Shown here piece by piece: positions 38,516-47,546 of a stretch of DNA of 64,000 bases; within the stretch, counting starts at the first letter, position 1; every line of letters starts with the position of its first letter. The notes under the pieces are model-generated. The model was not told where the DNA came from. It did not search any database and saw only the letters and a list, made by a program, of their open reading frames with translations. Source of the stretch: RHKX01 sp963823275 (GTDB taxonomy: Bacteria > Actinomycetota > Thermoleophilia > Solirubrobacterales > 70-9); the NCBI GenBank assembly GCA_963823275.1, contig CAWGKW010000002.1, positions 124,001 to 188,000 on the forward strand. The letters run 5' to 3'. Both the position numbers and the translations under genes were made by a program.

Positions 38516-38741
38516 GGTCACTAGGAGTCACTGGTGCCCAATCTGCCCGCCCCGGGATGCCGACCAGCCCGATCAGCGACCTCCCGGAACCCGCTTGCTA
38601 GAGCGACTCCCTCCTAAGCGGTGGAGAGGTGGTCGGGAGGTCGGTCTACCCGACTCTGTGAGCGGGGTTACGGGCTAGTCCGAAATCGAGATGTCAATCG
38701 GATATGGCCCGATTAGACGCGATTTGGTCACTGGTGCCCAA
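38516..38741 (+). repeat. tRNA-derived repeat copy A (internal deletion)
   Basis: Begins GGTCACTAGGAGTCACTGG, with CGACCTCCCGGAACCCGC 61 bp later. TTGCTAGAGCG then joins directly to ACTCCCTCCTAAG: the segment with the -10-like TAATCT and the tRNA acceptor/D-arm is missing, precisely between two AGAGCG direct repeats. The right part (GCGGTGGAGAGG to TTTGGTCACTGGTGCCC) is conserved. Confidence 0.85.
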
Positions 38742-40772
38742 TAGCACCGGCGGTGCTATCTCAGCATGCGCCAGGCAGCGCACATACGCACAACCGACCA
38801 CGGGCCCAACCGGATCTGAGAAACTCCTCGCCTGAAGACGCGGGAACGAACAGCCTCCAGACCCCGTACCCGCCTCCGTCGAGCCGTCCTCGCCTGCTCG
38901 TTGGCCCTCACAGCCCTGGCGATGCCCGCGCTCGCCCAGGCGAAGCGGAACGTCTACGTCTCCAACACCGGCCCCCCAGGAAACGTCTCAGCGTTTGACG
39001 TCTCTGCCGCCGGCTCCCTCTCGCTTCTCGGCAGCTCCCCCTTTGTGGCCGGGGACAGCCCACATGGTGTCGCTGTTAGCCCCGACGGCAAACACCTCTA
39101 CGCCGCCAACACTTCCACCAACAACGTCTCCGCCTACGACGTTTCCGCCGACGGCTCCCTGGCCGAGGTGACGGGCTCCCCGTTCGCGGCGGGAACCGCT
39201 CCGCAGGGAGTCGCCGTTAGCCCCGACGGCAAGCACCTGTACGTCGCCAGCTCCAACGGCGTCTCCGCTTATGACATCGCCGCGGACGGCACTCTGACCG
39301 AGGTTGCGGGCTCACCGTTCACCATCGCGACCGGCAACCTCGTAGGCGTAGCCGTCGCCCCCGACGGCAAGCACCTCTTCGCCGCCTCCCGCGGCGGCAC
39401 GATCACCCCCGGGAATATCACCGTCTTCGACATCGCCGCCGACGGCACCTTGACCAACATCTCGGGGTTAGACAATTCCTCGGTCGGGTTCCATCCAGCC
39501 GGGCTCGCCACCAGCCCCGACGGCAACCACCTGTACGCCGCCGACCGCGACAACAACGATGTCTTCGCCTACGACATCGCCGCCGACGGCACCCTGGCCG
39601 AGGTGACGGGCTCTCCGTTCCCTGCCGGAGACTTTCCAGAGAGCCTCGCCACCAGCCCCGACGGCAAGCACCTCTATGTGGTCAACCGCGGATCCAACAA
39701 CGTTTCCATCTACGACATCGCCGCCGACGGCGTCCTGACGGAGGTCACCGGTTCACCATTCCTCACCGGCAACCAGCCGACCGGAGTTGCCGCAAGCCCC
39801 GACAGCAGCCACCTCTACGTCGCCAACTACGTTTCTCCGCCATCCACGAACGTCTCCGCCTATGACATCGCCGCCGATGGGACTCTGAGTTCGATTACCG
39901 GATCACCGTTCGCCAGCGGCGGCGTTGGCCCCGACTTTCAATCGGTTGCGATCACCCCCAATCAACCGCCGGTCGCATCGTTTACCGTCGGAGCTGCCGA
40001 GGCCGGATCACCGGCCAGCTTCGACGCCTCCGCCTCGACCGACCTCGACGGCACCGTCGCCACCTACGACTGGGACTTCGGCGACGGAAACATCCTGCCC
40101 GACGGCGGCCCGACCCCGACCCACACCTATGCCAGCGCGGCGGACTATGACGTGATCGTGGCCCTGATCGACAATGAGGGCTGCTCGACCCGGATCGTCT
40201 ACACCGGCCAGACCGCCTCCTGCAACGGCTCGGCAGTCGCGGAACAGACGAGGTCGGTCTCGGTCGCGAACCCACCGTCAGCCCCTGCGCCGAAGACCAA
40301 GATCAAGGGCAAGCCGAAGTACGCGCAGAGCAAGGACACCCGCTTCCGCTTCACCTCCTCGATCGAAGGATCGAAGTTCAAGTGCAAGCTCGACAAGTCC
40401 AAATACAAGGGCTGCAGCTCACCGAAGAACTACAAGAACCTGAAGAAGGGCAAGCACACCTTCTACGTCTACGCGATCAGCCCCGACGGAGTCCGCGACC
40501 AGTCACCGGCGAAGGTCAAGTTCAAGGTCAAGGGGAAGGGCAAGAAGAAGGGCTGACTGGGCCGACTCGGCTGAGCCCCGCCCGACGCACGAACAGGCCC
40601 GGAACGCCGTAATTCAGGCCTCGGCTGGTCACTAGCGGTCGCTGGTGCCCGATCTCGCCGCCGGAGGACGCGGTCTACGCCGATCCACCGACCTCCCGGA
40701 ACCCGCTTGCTAGAGCGGTAATCTGCCCCCAGGCCCCGATAGCTCAGCTGGATAGAGCGACTCCTTCCTAAG
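38619..40772 (+). mobile_element. Module 1 (between copies A and B)
   Basis: About 2.15 kb from one inferred crossover (after CTCCTAAG in copy A) to the next (copy B). Cargo is one secreted propeller/PKD protein. Its right end carries the tRNA-upstream sequence and tRNA 5' half, as expected if the element itself brought them. Confidence 0.65.
38832..40556 (+). CDS. Secreted YVTN/lactonase-like beta-propeller protein with PKD domain and Lys-rich C-terminal domain
   Basis: A secreted protein of about 574 residues. Some seven propeller repeats share VAVSPDGKHLYAAN and VSAYDIAADGTLTEVTGSPF patterns (residues about 40-375). A PKD domain follows: ASFDASASTDLDGTVATYDW with FGDGN. The last ~90 residues (KTKIKGKPKYAQSKDTRF, FKCKLDKSKYKGCSS) match the C-terminal domain of the DUF4394 and S8 proteins. 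The TTG at 38901 would cut the signal peptide to its last residues; a CTG at 38832 gives a complete one (RLRRAVLACSLALTALAMP), so I extend to it. Sole cargo of module 1. Confidence 0.8.
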   Translation: MKTRERTASRPRTRLRRAVLACSLALTALAMPALAQAKRNVYVSNTGPPGNVSAFDVSAAGSLSLLGSSPFVAGDSPHGVAVSPDGKHLYAANTSTNNVSAYDVSADGSLAEVTGSPFAAGTAPQGVAVSPDGKHLYVASSNGVSAYDIAADGTLTEVAGSPFTIATGNLVGVAVAPDGKHLFAASRGGTITPGNITVFDIAADGTLTNISGLDNSSVGFHPAGLATSPDGNHLYAADRDNNDVFAYDIAADGTLAEVTGSPFPAGDFPESLATSPDGKHLYVVNRGSNNVSIYDIAADGVLTEVTGSPFLTGNQPTGVAASPDSSHLYVANYVSPPSTNVSAYDIAADGTLSSITGSPFASGGVGPDFQSVAITPNQPPVASFTVGAAEAGSPASFDASASTDLDGTVATYDWDFGDGNILPDGGPTPTHTYASAADYDVIVALIDNEGCSTRIVYTGQTASCNGSAVAEQTRSVSVANPPSAPAPKTKIKGKPKYAQSKDTRFRFTSSIEGSKFKCKLDKSKYKGCSSPKNYKNLKKGKHTFYVYAISPDGVRDQSPAKVKFKVKGKGKKKG

Positions 40773-40895
40773 CGGTGTGGAGGAGGTCGGCAGGTCGAGC
40801 TATCCGGCTCTGTGAGCGGGGTTCTCAGCTGGTCCGAAATCGAGATGCCAATCGGATTAGGCGGGATCAGACGCGATTTGGTCACTGGTGCCCAA
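40627..40895 (+). repeat. tRNA-derived repeat copy B
   Basis: A full-length ~269-bp unit. GGTCACTAGCGGTCGCTGG opens it; CGACCTCCCGGAACCCGC starts 62 bp later; TAATCT at about 40720; tRNA 5' half from 40733 with one change in the anticodon arm (CTCCTTCCTAAG). After 40772 tRNA identity stops, and the shared sequence runs to GGTCACTGGTGCCCA. Confidence 0.9.
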
Positions 40896-41170
40896 CTGAC
40901 GGGTTACCGGTGTCGTAGCCAGCCGCGGCACTCCGGCCGCCAGCGGCGGCAAGCGTAGATGGACCTCGGACCTCCCTGCGGGCCTCCGGGTCCTTCATGA
41001 TCTTGCGGGCGGCGGCGGTGCCCTGGCGGCGGCGGTGCCCTGGCGGGGGTGCCCTTGTGGTCCCGGGTATCCTTAGTTACAAGCGTTATAAGCGCTCTTC
41101 CGATTAAGGCTCATGCGGGGATGGGATGACAAGTCGGCTGCATCTCAATCACAAACCCGGGAGGGCGAAA

Positions 41171-41950
41171 ATGTTGACCAGGCCACCACCGAAGCTCACC
41201 GTTGCGGCGATCGCCGGGCTGATTCTGGCGCTGTCGATGCCCAGCGCCGCCCAGGCGGACCCGATCCAATCGATCACTGCGAAGCTGAAGCCGACGAAGC
41301 TGCCGAAGAAGCGGTACCGGCCCGCCCAGATCCGGGTCGAAATCATCACCGAAGCGAACACGACCGATCCGATCAACCCTGAGCAGCCGCCGAGCGCATT
41401 CCGGACGAAGGTGAACTTCCCGAAGAACATGAAGTTCGACACCAGGAAGGTCGCAAGGTGCAAGGGCACCGAGGCGGAGCTTCAGAACACGACCACCACG
41501 CAGGCGATCGGGATCTGCAAGCGGAAGTCGATCGTCAGCAAGGGGTCGGGTCTCCCGAACAGCCCAGCGCCGGCCATCGGTACATCCGCCTGGGTCACCG
41601 TCGACCTGCCGGGCCCCGGCACCACGCTCGGCGTCCCGGTGGTGCTCACCGCGTTCAACGGCGAGAGGAAGAACCAGATCTTCCTTCACTCACGTGCCGA
41701 CTCCGTCAACAACACGTCGCTGCTGGTCGGGCGGATCGTGAAGGGCCCGAAGGGCTTCGGGAAGACCCTGAACGTGAAGATCCCGCCGCTGCTCGCCGGT
41801 GCGATCACGCGTTTCACCGCGACCGTGCAGAACGGCAAATACGTGCAGGCCCGCTGCCGCAACAAGCGGATGCGGTTCGAGGCGATCACCCGGTTCACGA
41901 ACCACCCGACGACTAAGGACGACTTCGTCCAGCGCTGCAAGCAGAGGTAG
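41171..41950 (+). CDS. Secreted hypothetical protein (259 aa)
   Basis: A secreted protein with signal peptide (KLTVAAIAGLILALSMPSAAQA) and a beta-rich, Lys-rich mature part. Pairs of Cys occur (VARCKGTEAEL, IGICKRKS, QARCRNKRMR, QRCKQR), suggesting disulfides. Motif NFPKNMKFDTRKVARC and the late RFTATVQNGKY recall a family of secreted actinobacterial proteins often found as paralogues, but I cannot name it. The ATG at 41171 follows GGGAGGGCG; an in-frame GTG/ATG further upstream would put 15 extra residues before the signal. It is the cargo of module 2. Confidence 0.75.
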   Translation: MLTRPPPKLTVAAIAGLILALSMPSAAQADPIQSITAKLKPTKLPKKRYRPAQIRVEIITEANTTDPINPEQPPSAFRTKVNFPKNMKFDTRKVARCKGTEAELQNTTTTQAIGICKRKSIVSKGSGLPNSPAPAIGTSAWVTVDLPGPGTTLGVPVVLTAFNGERKNQIFLHSRADSVNNTSLLVGRIVKGPKGFGKTLNVKIPPLLAGAITRFTATVQNGKYVQARCRNKRMRFEAITRFTNHPTTKDDFVQRCKQR

Positions 41951-41956
41951 CACTGC

Positions 41957-41983
41957 GGTCGGCCCCGTTTCCCGCGTGGGCCG
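41957..41983 (+). terminator. Hairpin after the module 2 cargo gene
   Basis: CGGCCC and GGGCCG arms with flanking GGT/GCC-type pairing form a GC-rich stem with a 12-nt loop seven bases after the stop codon. Likely a terminator; no T-run. Confidence 0.5.
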
Positions 41984-42189
41984 GTCCGGCTTGAGGAGCG
42001 ACCCACAGATGGGTCACGCGACGCCGGGGCGCTCTCGATGAGCGTCTTTACCAACGCCCTGCGGCACCGCACGCGGCTAACCGGCGCAACCCTTCACGAG
42101 TACGATCGGGCACTTGAATGGGCAGCAATGGGCAGCGTGGCCGTGGCTGCCGCCCCGGCAGGCGAGGCGTAGGCGGATCAACGAAGCCT

Positions 42190-42385
<196 letters not shown>

Positions 42386-42508
42386 GACGATTATGATCGT
42401 GGTGACGATCATGAGGGATCGAGATCGGATTGATGCGCCAATGGCTTGATGCGATCGTGATCGCGTTGATGATGACGATCATCATCAGCATTCTTCAGAG
42501 GTAGCGGT
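42386..42508 (+). other. AT-richer leader with nested palindromes
   Basis: This stretch has several overlapping inverted repeats based on GATC and ATGATC, including GATGATG...CATCATC near 42468-42488. No open frame is credible. It lies directly upstream of the iteron array and may be part of the same regulatory region. Confidence 0.5.
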
Positions 42509-42591
42509 GGCAAGCGGTAGCGTTTGGGATCGGCAAATGGTAGCGAGCAGGCATGGCAAACGGTAGTGGAAAACGGTGGCAAACGGTAGCG
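42509..42591 (+). promoter_or_regulatory. Four 23-bp-phased direct repeats (operator array)
   Basis: The 14-bp core GGCAARYGGTAGYG occurs at 42509, 42532, 42555 and 42578, each exactly 23 bp from the next, about two helical turns, so a bound protein would line one DNA face. A TTGACT sequence follows immediately (42592), then TAGTCT and the ATG at 42623. The layout suits an operator or activator array at the ATPase promoter. The binding protein is unknown. Confidence 0.85.
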
Positions 42592-42622
42592 TTGACTAAA
42601 TCTCTGTGGTAGTCTGATTGGC

Positions 42623-43912
42623 ATGAATGGCTACCAGCCACGCGTTATAGACAGAGAGCTCGACGAACTCTTCGGCCCTCTCAGAGCAATAGCTCTTGAA
42701 GGTCCCAAGGGCGTGGGCAAGACGGCTACCGGGGAGCTCCGTGTCGAGGACATAGTCAGGCTGGACGAGTCAGCCCAGGCCGATATCGCACGAGCGGAAC
42801 CACGGCGAGTGTTGGAAAGCGAAGGGCCGGTGCTGCTAGACGAGTGGCAACGTGTGCCTGAAATCTGGGACTCAGTCAGGCGTGCGGTGGACGACGGCAC
42901 ACCAAAGGGGCCTTTCTTGCTCACGGGCTCAGCTGCACCCCGGAACGACGACCTTGAAGAGTTGGAGCTACACACCGGATCAGCTCGCATCGATTCTCTT
43001 CGCATGCGACCGATGACGTTGCCGGAGCGGTTACAGACGGAGACGACGGTCAGCCTCAGGTCTCTCCTAGAAGGCGACCTGTCAGATATCGGCGGGAAGA
43101 CAGACCTCGAGTTGGGCGATTACACGGCCGAAATCATTCGCTCTGGATTCCCAGGTATCCGATCTCTCTCGGGTCGTCCCCTGAGGACGCGTCTACGCGG
43201 ATATATCGATCGCATCATCGACCGCGACTTCAAGAACGAACTAGGCCGCAATGTCCGACGTCCCGACACCCTGCGTCGGTGGATGACTGCCTATGCGGCA
43301 GCGACGGGAACCACTACGAGCTTGGAGAAGATCCGCGACGCTGCTACGCATAACCAGTCCACGCCGGCCAAGACAACTTCTTTGGCTTACCGCGACGCAC
43401 TGATGCGCCTCTTCATCCTCGACCCCGTGGAGGGCTGGACACCTACCAACAATCATCTTCGTCGACTCACACAGGAACCCAAACACCATCTCGCTGATCC
43501 CGCGCTAGCTGTCAGCCTCCTAGGACTGAGCGAAGCCAAGCTCCTTTCTGGCAAAGGCGGATCCGATGCCATTCCGCGAGACGGAGCATTTCTGGGCTCC
43601 CTGTTTGAGTCCCTAGCAACGCTCTCCGTCCGAGTTTTTGCTCAGGCCGCTGAAGCGCAGGTACGCCACCTACGTAGCCGCGATGGATCCCACGAGATTG
43701 ACCTGATTGTCGAGAGTGCTAGCGGTGAAGTCGTCGCCTTGGAGGTCAAGCTCTCGTCAACGGTCGATGACGACGACACGAAGCACCTGCGGTGGCTTGG
43801 AGAGAAGGTCGGCGGCCGCCTAAGAGGCGCAGTGGTAGTCAACACCGGCCCCTACGCCTATCGACGAAAAGACGGTGTGGACGTGGTCCCTCTCGCACTG
43901 CTCGGGCCATAA
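42623..43912 (+). CDS. AAA_14/DUF4143-family ATPase
   Basis: A 429-residue ATPase. N-terminal AAA domain: Walker A ALEGPKGVGKTAT near residue 26-36, Walker B GPVLLDEWQRVPE, sensor-like FLLTGSAAP. The C-terminal DUF4143 region has the nuclease-like HEIDLIVESASGEVVALEVK (D...E-x-K of a PD-(D/E)XK fold). Family members are abundant on mobile elements; their role is unclear, with defence or toxin-antitoxin-like functions suggested. The Walker A lacks the usual final residues order TT but keeps GKT. The stop TAA at 43910 lies inside repeat copy D (the TAATCT element), so gene and repeat overlap. Confidence 0.88.
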   Translation: MNGYQPRVIDRELDELFGPLRAIALEGPKGVGKTATGELRVEDIVRLDESAQADIARAEPRRVLESEGPVLLDEWQRVPEIWDSVRRAVDDGTPKGPFLLTGSAAPRNDDLEELELHTGSARIDSLRMRPMTLPERLQTETTVSLRSLLEGDLSDIGGKTDLELGDYTAEIIRSGFPGIRSLSGRPLRTRLRGYIDRIIDRDFKNELGRNVRRPDTLRRWMTAYAAATGTTTSLEKIRDAATHNQSTPAKTTSLAYRDALMRLFILDPVEGWTPTNNHLRRLTQEPKHHLADPALAVSLLGLSEAKLLSGKGGSDAIPRDGAFLGSLFESLATLSVRVFAQAAEAQVRHLRSRDGSHEIDLIVESASGEVVALEVKLSSTVDDDDTKHLRWLGEKVGGRLRGAVVVNTGPYAYRRKDGVDVVPLALLGP

Positions 43913-44088
43913 TCTGCCCACGCGCCCCGATAGCTCAGCACGGATAGAGCGACTCCCTCCTAAGCGGTGGAGAGGTGGTCGGGTGGTCGAGCTATTCTGG
44001 CTCTGTGAGCGGGGTTGCGGGCTGACCCGAAATCGGGATGCCAATCGGATTCGCCCCGACTGGGCGCGATTTGGTCACTGGTGCCCAA
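43909..44088 (+). repeat. tRNA-derived repeat copy D (left part absent)
   Basis: Begins directly at ATAATCTGCCCACGC, fused to the end of the ATPase gene; the GGTCACTA and CTCCCRGAACCCGC blocks are missing. The tRNA 5' half starts at 43924 and has one extra base in the D-loop (AGCACGGATAGAG). CTCCTAAG ends at 43974. The right part ends TTGGTCACTGGTGCCCAA. Confidence 0.88.
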
Positions 44089-44198
44089 AGCCTTTGGCGG
44101 CGGGGATTGGGACTCCCGGGACCCTAGTGGGTTCACGACCCGTCCGTGGCACCCCTGACGGCGGGAGAATATGGCGGGAGAGGGTAGGGTTGGCCGCC

Positions 44199-44690
44199 AT
44201 GGCACGGTTGACTTTCCTGGCGGGTTCCGTCTTCGCGGTTGCCGTTCGTGCGCTACTGCCTCGGCTGATCCTTATCAAGCTCCGGCGCGACGTTCGGCAG
44301 ATGAACGCGGGCGACTATAAGCCGGTCCTTTCCGCCTTCGCTGACGACGCTGTACTCGTCTTCAATAACGCCGATCACCGCTTCGCGGGCGAACATCGTG
44401 GCAAGGCCGCCATCGAAACCTTCTTGCAGAATTTCGTCGGAGCAGGACTCCAGGGAGAGATCCGCGAGATCTTCATCGCCGGTCCCCCTTGGCGGATGAC
44501 GATGCTTGCGAGGTTTGACGATTCGGCGGACGCGCCCGACGGCACACCCATCTACAAGAACCGAACGGTCTTGCTTGTTCGCACACGCTGGGGCCGGATC
44601 GTCCATCAGGAGGACTTCTACGAGGACACCGAGCGGATCGTCGCGTTCGAAGCCGCCTTGCGAGATCGCGGCATCATGCCGGTCGCGTAG
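44199..44690 (+). CDS. NTF2/SnoaL-like protein with N-terminal hydrophobic segment
   Basis: A 163-residue protein. After a hydrophobic N-terminus (LTFLAGSVFAVAVRALLPRLI, possibly a membrane anchor) comes an NTF2-like cone fold: VLSAFADDAVLVFNN, HRGKAAIETFLQNFV, TPIYKNRTVLLVRTRWG and HQEDFYEDTERI. SnoaL-like proteins can be isomerases, hydrolases or binding proteins; no catalytic assignment is possible. The ATG at 44199 follows GAGAGGGTAGGG. Cargo of module 4. Confidence 0.8.
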   Translation: MARLTFLAGSVFAVAVRALLPRLILIKLRRDVRQMNAGDYKPVLSAFADDAVLVFNNADHRFAGEHRGKAAIETFLQNFVGAGLQGEIREIFIAGPPWRMTMLARFDDSADAPDGTPIYKNRTVLLVRTRWGRIVHQEDFYEDTERIVAFEAALRDRGIMPVA

Positions 44691-45230
44691 GGACTCTCTC
44701 CCGCCGAGCGAGAGCGTCACGAAGTGCGACAGCGGCGGGGCCACTGCCGTGATCTCGCCAGACAGCAGGCTTTCCATCATGGGGACCTTCTCGGGAGGGG
44801 CCTTTACCAACGCCACGGACGCTCAGATCGGTTTGCAAGTGGCCTCGCCCTGACCGCCTTGCGGGTTGCCGACTTTTTCTCGCGGCGAGCCGAAGGACGG
44901 CCAGAAGGATAAGTGGCGGTGGCTAGGGACAGCGCCTGATTTCACTCCACCCCCTCATGGCGCTACGCTCCGCAGCGAGGACAGAGTGGAAGCCGACGGC
45001 CTGGTGCAAACGTCTGCGAAGCCCTCACAACGGAGGGGAGAGTCCGATGTCTCATCTAAAGCTGGCGAAGCCTTTGCCGGTCTTGCTTGTTGCCATGGTT
45101 GCCCTGGTCGCTGCGCTAGGACGGGCAGTCCAGCAAGGTTCCTGATCATCGTGTCGGCCCGGCCCTGCGGGTCAGGTCCATTCTCCGGTTAGTTGCTGAG
45201 TACAGACACCGAGCTGGGCTGCAGCGCGAG
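44691..45230 (+). pseudogene. Relic-rich stretch with a truncated secreted-protein start
   Basis: No intact gene. At 45047 an ATG behind a strong ribosome binding site (GGAGGGGAG) starts a 32-codon frame with a signal-like sequence (LPVLLVAMVALVAALG) that stops at 45145. At 44697-44853 a frame reading LSIMGTFSGGAFTNATDAQ looks like the end of a secreted protein. Both are probably remnants of cargo genes, or victims of base errors. Confidence 0.35.
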
Positions 45231-45239
45231 CTGCCCGAG

Positions 45240-45345
45240 ACCGCCTAGGAGGCCTAGTGTGCGCCTCCTGGCCGCTAGGTGGAAGCAGGGCTCACCCTGG
45301 CGCGACCGGGACGCCCGTGGGGCCGTGTCGGCCTGCAACGTTCAT
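45240..45345 (+). repeat. R2 repeat, copy 1
   Basis: First of three ~105-bp repeats found only inside modules 4 and 5. It contains two hairpins: AGGAGGC/GCCTCCT around CTAGTGTGC, and CAGGG/CCCTG around CTCA; it ends GTGTCGGCCTGCAACGTTC. It sits at the 3' side of the cytochrome c gene, which is read from the other strand. Confidence 0.75.
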
Positions 45346-45743
45346 GACCCGCTCAGCGAGGAAAGGAAAGCGACCATGTCGGCGAACTTCTCCTGTTCCT
45401 TGGCCTTCAGGGAGTCGTACCCCGGCATGATCCCCGGGCCGTCAACGACCGCCCGTCCGATCTCGGCGGCGGTCAGGGCGGATCCGATCTCGGTCAGGTC
45501 AGGGCCCGGGCCGTGATTTCCGGACTCGCCGATCTGATGGCAGGCCAGGCATCCCGACTGCGCGACGACGAGCTTGCCTGCCTCGTATTCAGGGGCGACG
45601 GCCAGGTCGATCTCCGACGGCGACTCGGTCTGAATCGTGCTCGCGCTGGATGGTGGGGGCTGGGTTGAATCCCCTCCGCAGCCCGTCATCACCGCGGCCA
45701 GCGTGATTGCCAGGGCTCCAGCTGTGACGATCCCCCTCAACAC
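45342..45743 (-). CDS. Lipoprotein monoheme cytochrome c, copy 1
   Basis: A 133-residue class I-like cytochrome c. Signal peptide with lipobox VMTGC; heme-attachment motif CLACH; probable axial Met in GPGIMPGYDSL; C-terminal helix EQEKFADMVAFLSSL. It would carry electrons at the outer membrane face of the cytoplasmic membrane and need the Ccm system for heme attachment. I start at the GTG at 45743, aligned with the ATG start of copy 2; an upstream GTG at 45812 reaches into the repeat. Nearly identical to the gene at 47649. Confidence 0.82.
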   Translation of the reverse strand: MLRGIVTAGALAITLAAVMTGCGGDSTQPPPSSASTIQTESPSEIDLAVAPEYEAGKLVVAQSGCLACHQIGESGNHGPGPDLTEIGSALTAAEIGRAVVDGPGIMPGYDSLKAKEQEKFADMVAFLSSLSGS

Positions 45744-45806
45744 ATTTCTTAGCCTACGGGCTACGTAGTCGACATCCGGGTTCGGAGGCCGAAATGGCCC
45801 TCCATT

Positions 45807-46074
<268 letters not shown>

Positions 46075-46180
46075 TGGCGGGCCCGAACGTGTCGCTGGGG
46101 ATGCCTGCGATGGTCGGGCGACTGCGAGAACGGCTGACCGTGCGCCATCAACCGTCCTCGACCTTTCCTACGCTGCAGGC

Positions 46181-46375
46181 ATGGAAGAGACAGGAAACGA
46201 GATCTCGCTGGTCAGCTCTCAGCTGGAGAAGATGCGGGAGTTCATCGAGGCTGCCGACTTCGAGGTCGCCAGTGTCAAGCTCGTCGGCAGGACCGACGGC
46301 TACGTCGAGTTGCGGCTGCGTGAGCGGGCCGCCGACGAGTACGACGACGAGTACACGATCCTGCCGCCCGTCTAG
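46181..46375 (+). CDS. Small acidic protein of unknown function (64 aa)
   Basis: Sixty-four residues with an amphipathic helix (LVSSQLEKMREFIEAADF) followed by beta-like ASVKLVGRTDGYVELRLRE and an acidic end. The size and acidity recall small antitoxin-like or adaptor proteins, but no motif proves it. The start is weakly supported by the preceding sequence. An R2 repeat begins 9 bp after the stop. Confidence 0.5.
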   Translation: MEETGNEISLVSSQLEKMREFIEAADFEVASVKLVGRTDGYVELRLRERAADEYDDEYTILPPV

Positions 46376-46383
46376 CCCCAGGG

Positions 46384-46495
46384 CTTGCCGCCTCGCTGCC
46401 CAGGAGCCCTCGTGAGCGCCTCGTGGCCGCTAGGTCGAAGCAGGCCTCGCCCTGGCGCGATGGGGACGCCGGTGGGATCGTGTCGGCCTGCAACG
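46384..46495 (+). repeat. R2 repeat, copy 2
   Basis: Second ~105-bp R2 unit, more diverged: AGGAGCC/GCCTCGT arms, AGGCCTCGCCCTGG, ending GTGTCGGCCTGCAACGTTCC. It separates the 64-residue gene from the secreted-protein pair. Confidence 0.7.
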
Positions 46496-46580
46496 TTCCG
46501 GTGGTGGGGAACGTATTCAGGGTGATGATCACCACCGACACCCGGTGCGAGCTTCCGGTCTCGCGGCTAGCCTTCCGGCC

Positions 46581-47043
46581 ATGACCTTCCGGGGGAGATC
46601 ACTCTTGGTAGCCGCATTCGTCGGGGCGGCCCTTATATCCCCGACTGCAACGCAGGCGCTGGCGGGGAGCGAGGTCAACTTCTTCAGGCAATGGTGTGAG
46701 CGGCCCGGTCCAGGGGAGCCGCCGACCACCTGCGGCTCGGCGACCACCTATGACAGCCGACCGGTCCAGGTCTTCACGGCCAGCGTCGGGAAACAGCGCA
46801 GGCACTTTCGCGTCTGCTCGATGTCGCCCGTAGGCAATGAGCGCTGCGTCTCCCGCATTACCGCAAAAGTCTTCATTCGAGATCACAGTGACGTCATCCG
46901 TACCGACCAGTTCCATTTCAACGGAGCGTTTCCGCATCGCGTTCCCGGCGTCTACAACCTCAGGTGGTACAGCCACGACCACCCAGATCGGCCGAACCTT
47001 GAAATTCCGCCTGCCCGAACTCGGACGTGCGGGCGGCTCATAG
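46581..47043 (+). CDS. Secreted hypothetical protein, frameshifted near the end
   Basis: A secreted protein of about 153 residues: signal peptide TFRGRSLLVAAFVGAALISP, then a Cys-containing mature part (FFRQWCERPGPGEPPTTC, HFRVCSMSPVGNERC). Near 46975 the frame changes to QIGRTLKFRLPELGRAGGS and the stop at 47043; this matches a common ending of secreted actinobacterial proteins. Without the shift it would fuse to the next gene. Its first 25 bases, from GGCCATGACC, are repeated at the start of the next gene. Confidence 0.55.
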
Positions 47044-47052
47044 CTTTCGGCC

Positions 47053-47546
47053 ATGACCTTCCGGGGGAGATCAGTTGTCGCGCTCAGCGTGCCCATCCTT
47101 GGGCTGCTGGCCGCTTGTTTACGACTACGCAGGCATCGGCTGCCCAGGTGTTTGAGGGCGAGGTCACCGTCGAGTCGACTACCGCCCCGATGCGGATGGC
47201 GATCGCCAACAAACACGGCAAGCCGTACTCATTTCGAAGGATCGTAATCTCCGATGTCCCGCTCGACTGCGACAAGGGAGAGCGAGATCTCAACTTCGAT
47301 CTTGCCTTCCCACCTCCGGGGCAGCTGGGCCACCCGTTGATCGGGCGGCGAGGTCAGTTCGACACGCGGATCAACGACGTCTCGGGCTCCCGCCTCTGGC
47401 TCACCGGCAGGGTTGGAGAGACGAGCATCCAAGGCAAGCTGAAGTTCCACGACACCGACGACAAGCATGGGCTGTGCCGTACGCCCGGGCGGCTCGAGTG
47501 GCTCCTGCACCTGAGCCCGAAGACGGGTTCGGATCCTCCCGCTTAG
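47053..47546 (+). CDS. Secreted hypothetical protein, one frameshift
   Basis: About 164 residues. Signal peptide MTFRGRSVVALSVPILGLLAA is followed, after a one-base shift near 47115, by TTQASAAQVFEGEVTVESTT, a beta-rich domain with PYSFRRIVISDVPLDCDKGE, LNFDLAFPPPGQL, and DVSGSRLWLTGRVGETSIQG. This resembles many small secreted proteins whose function is unknown. It starts 10 bp after the previous stop, and an R2 repeat begins right after its own stop. Confidence 0.6.

Noticed and set aside
46545..47546. One 333-residue secreted protein spanning 46581-47546
   Set aside because: A second ATG with its own signal peptide and duplicated upstream sequence lies at 47053; the continuous frame passes through that signal peptide out of frame.
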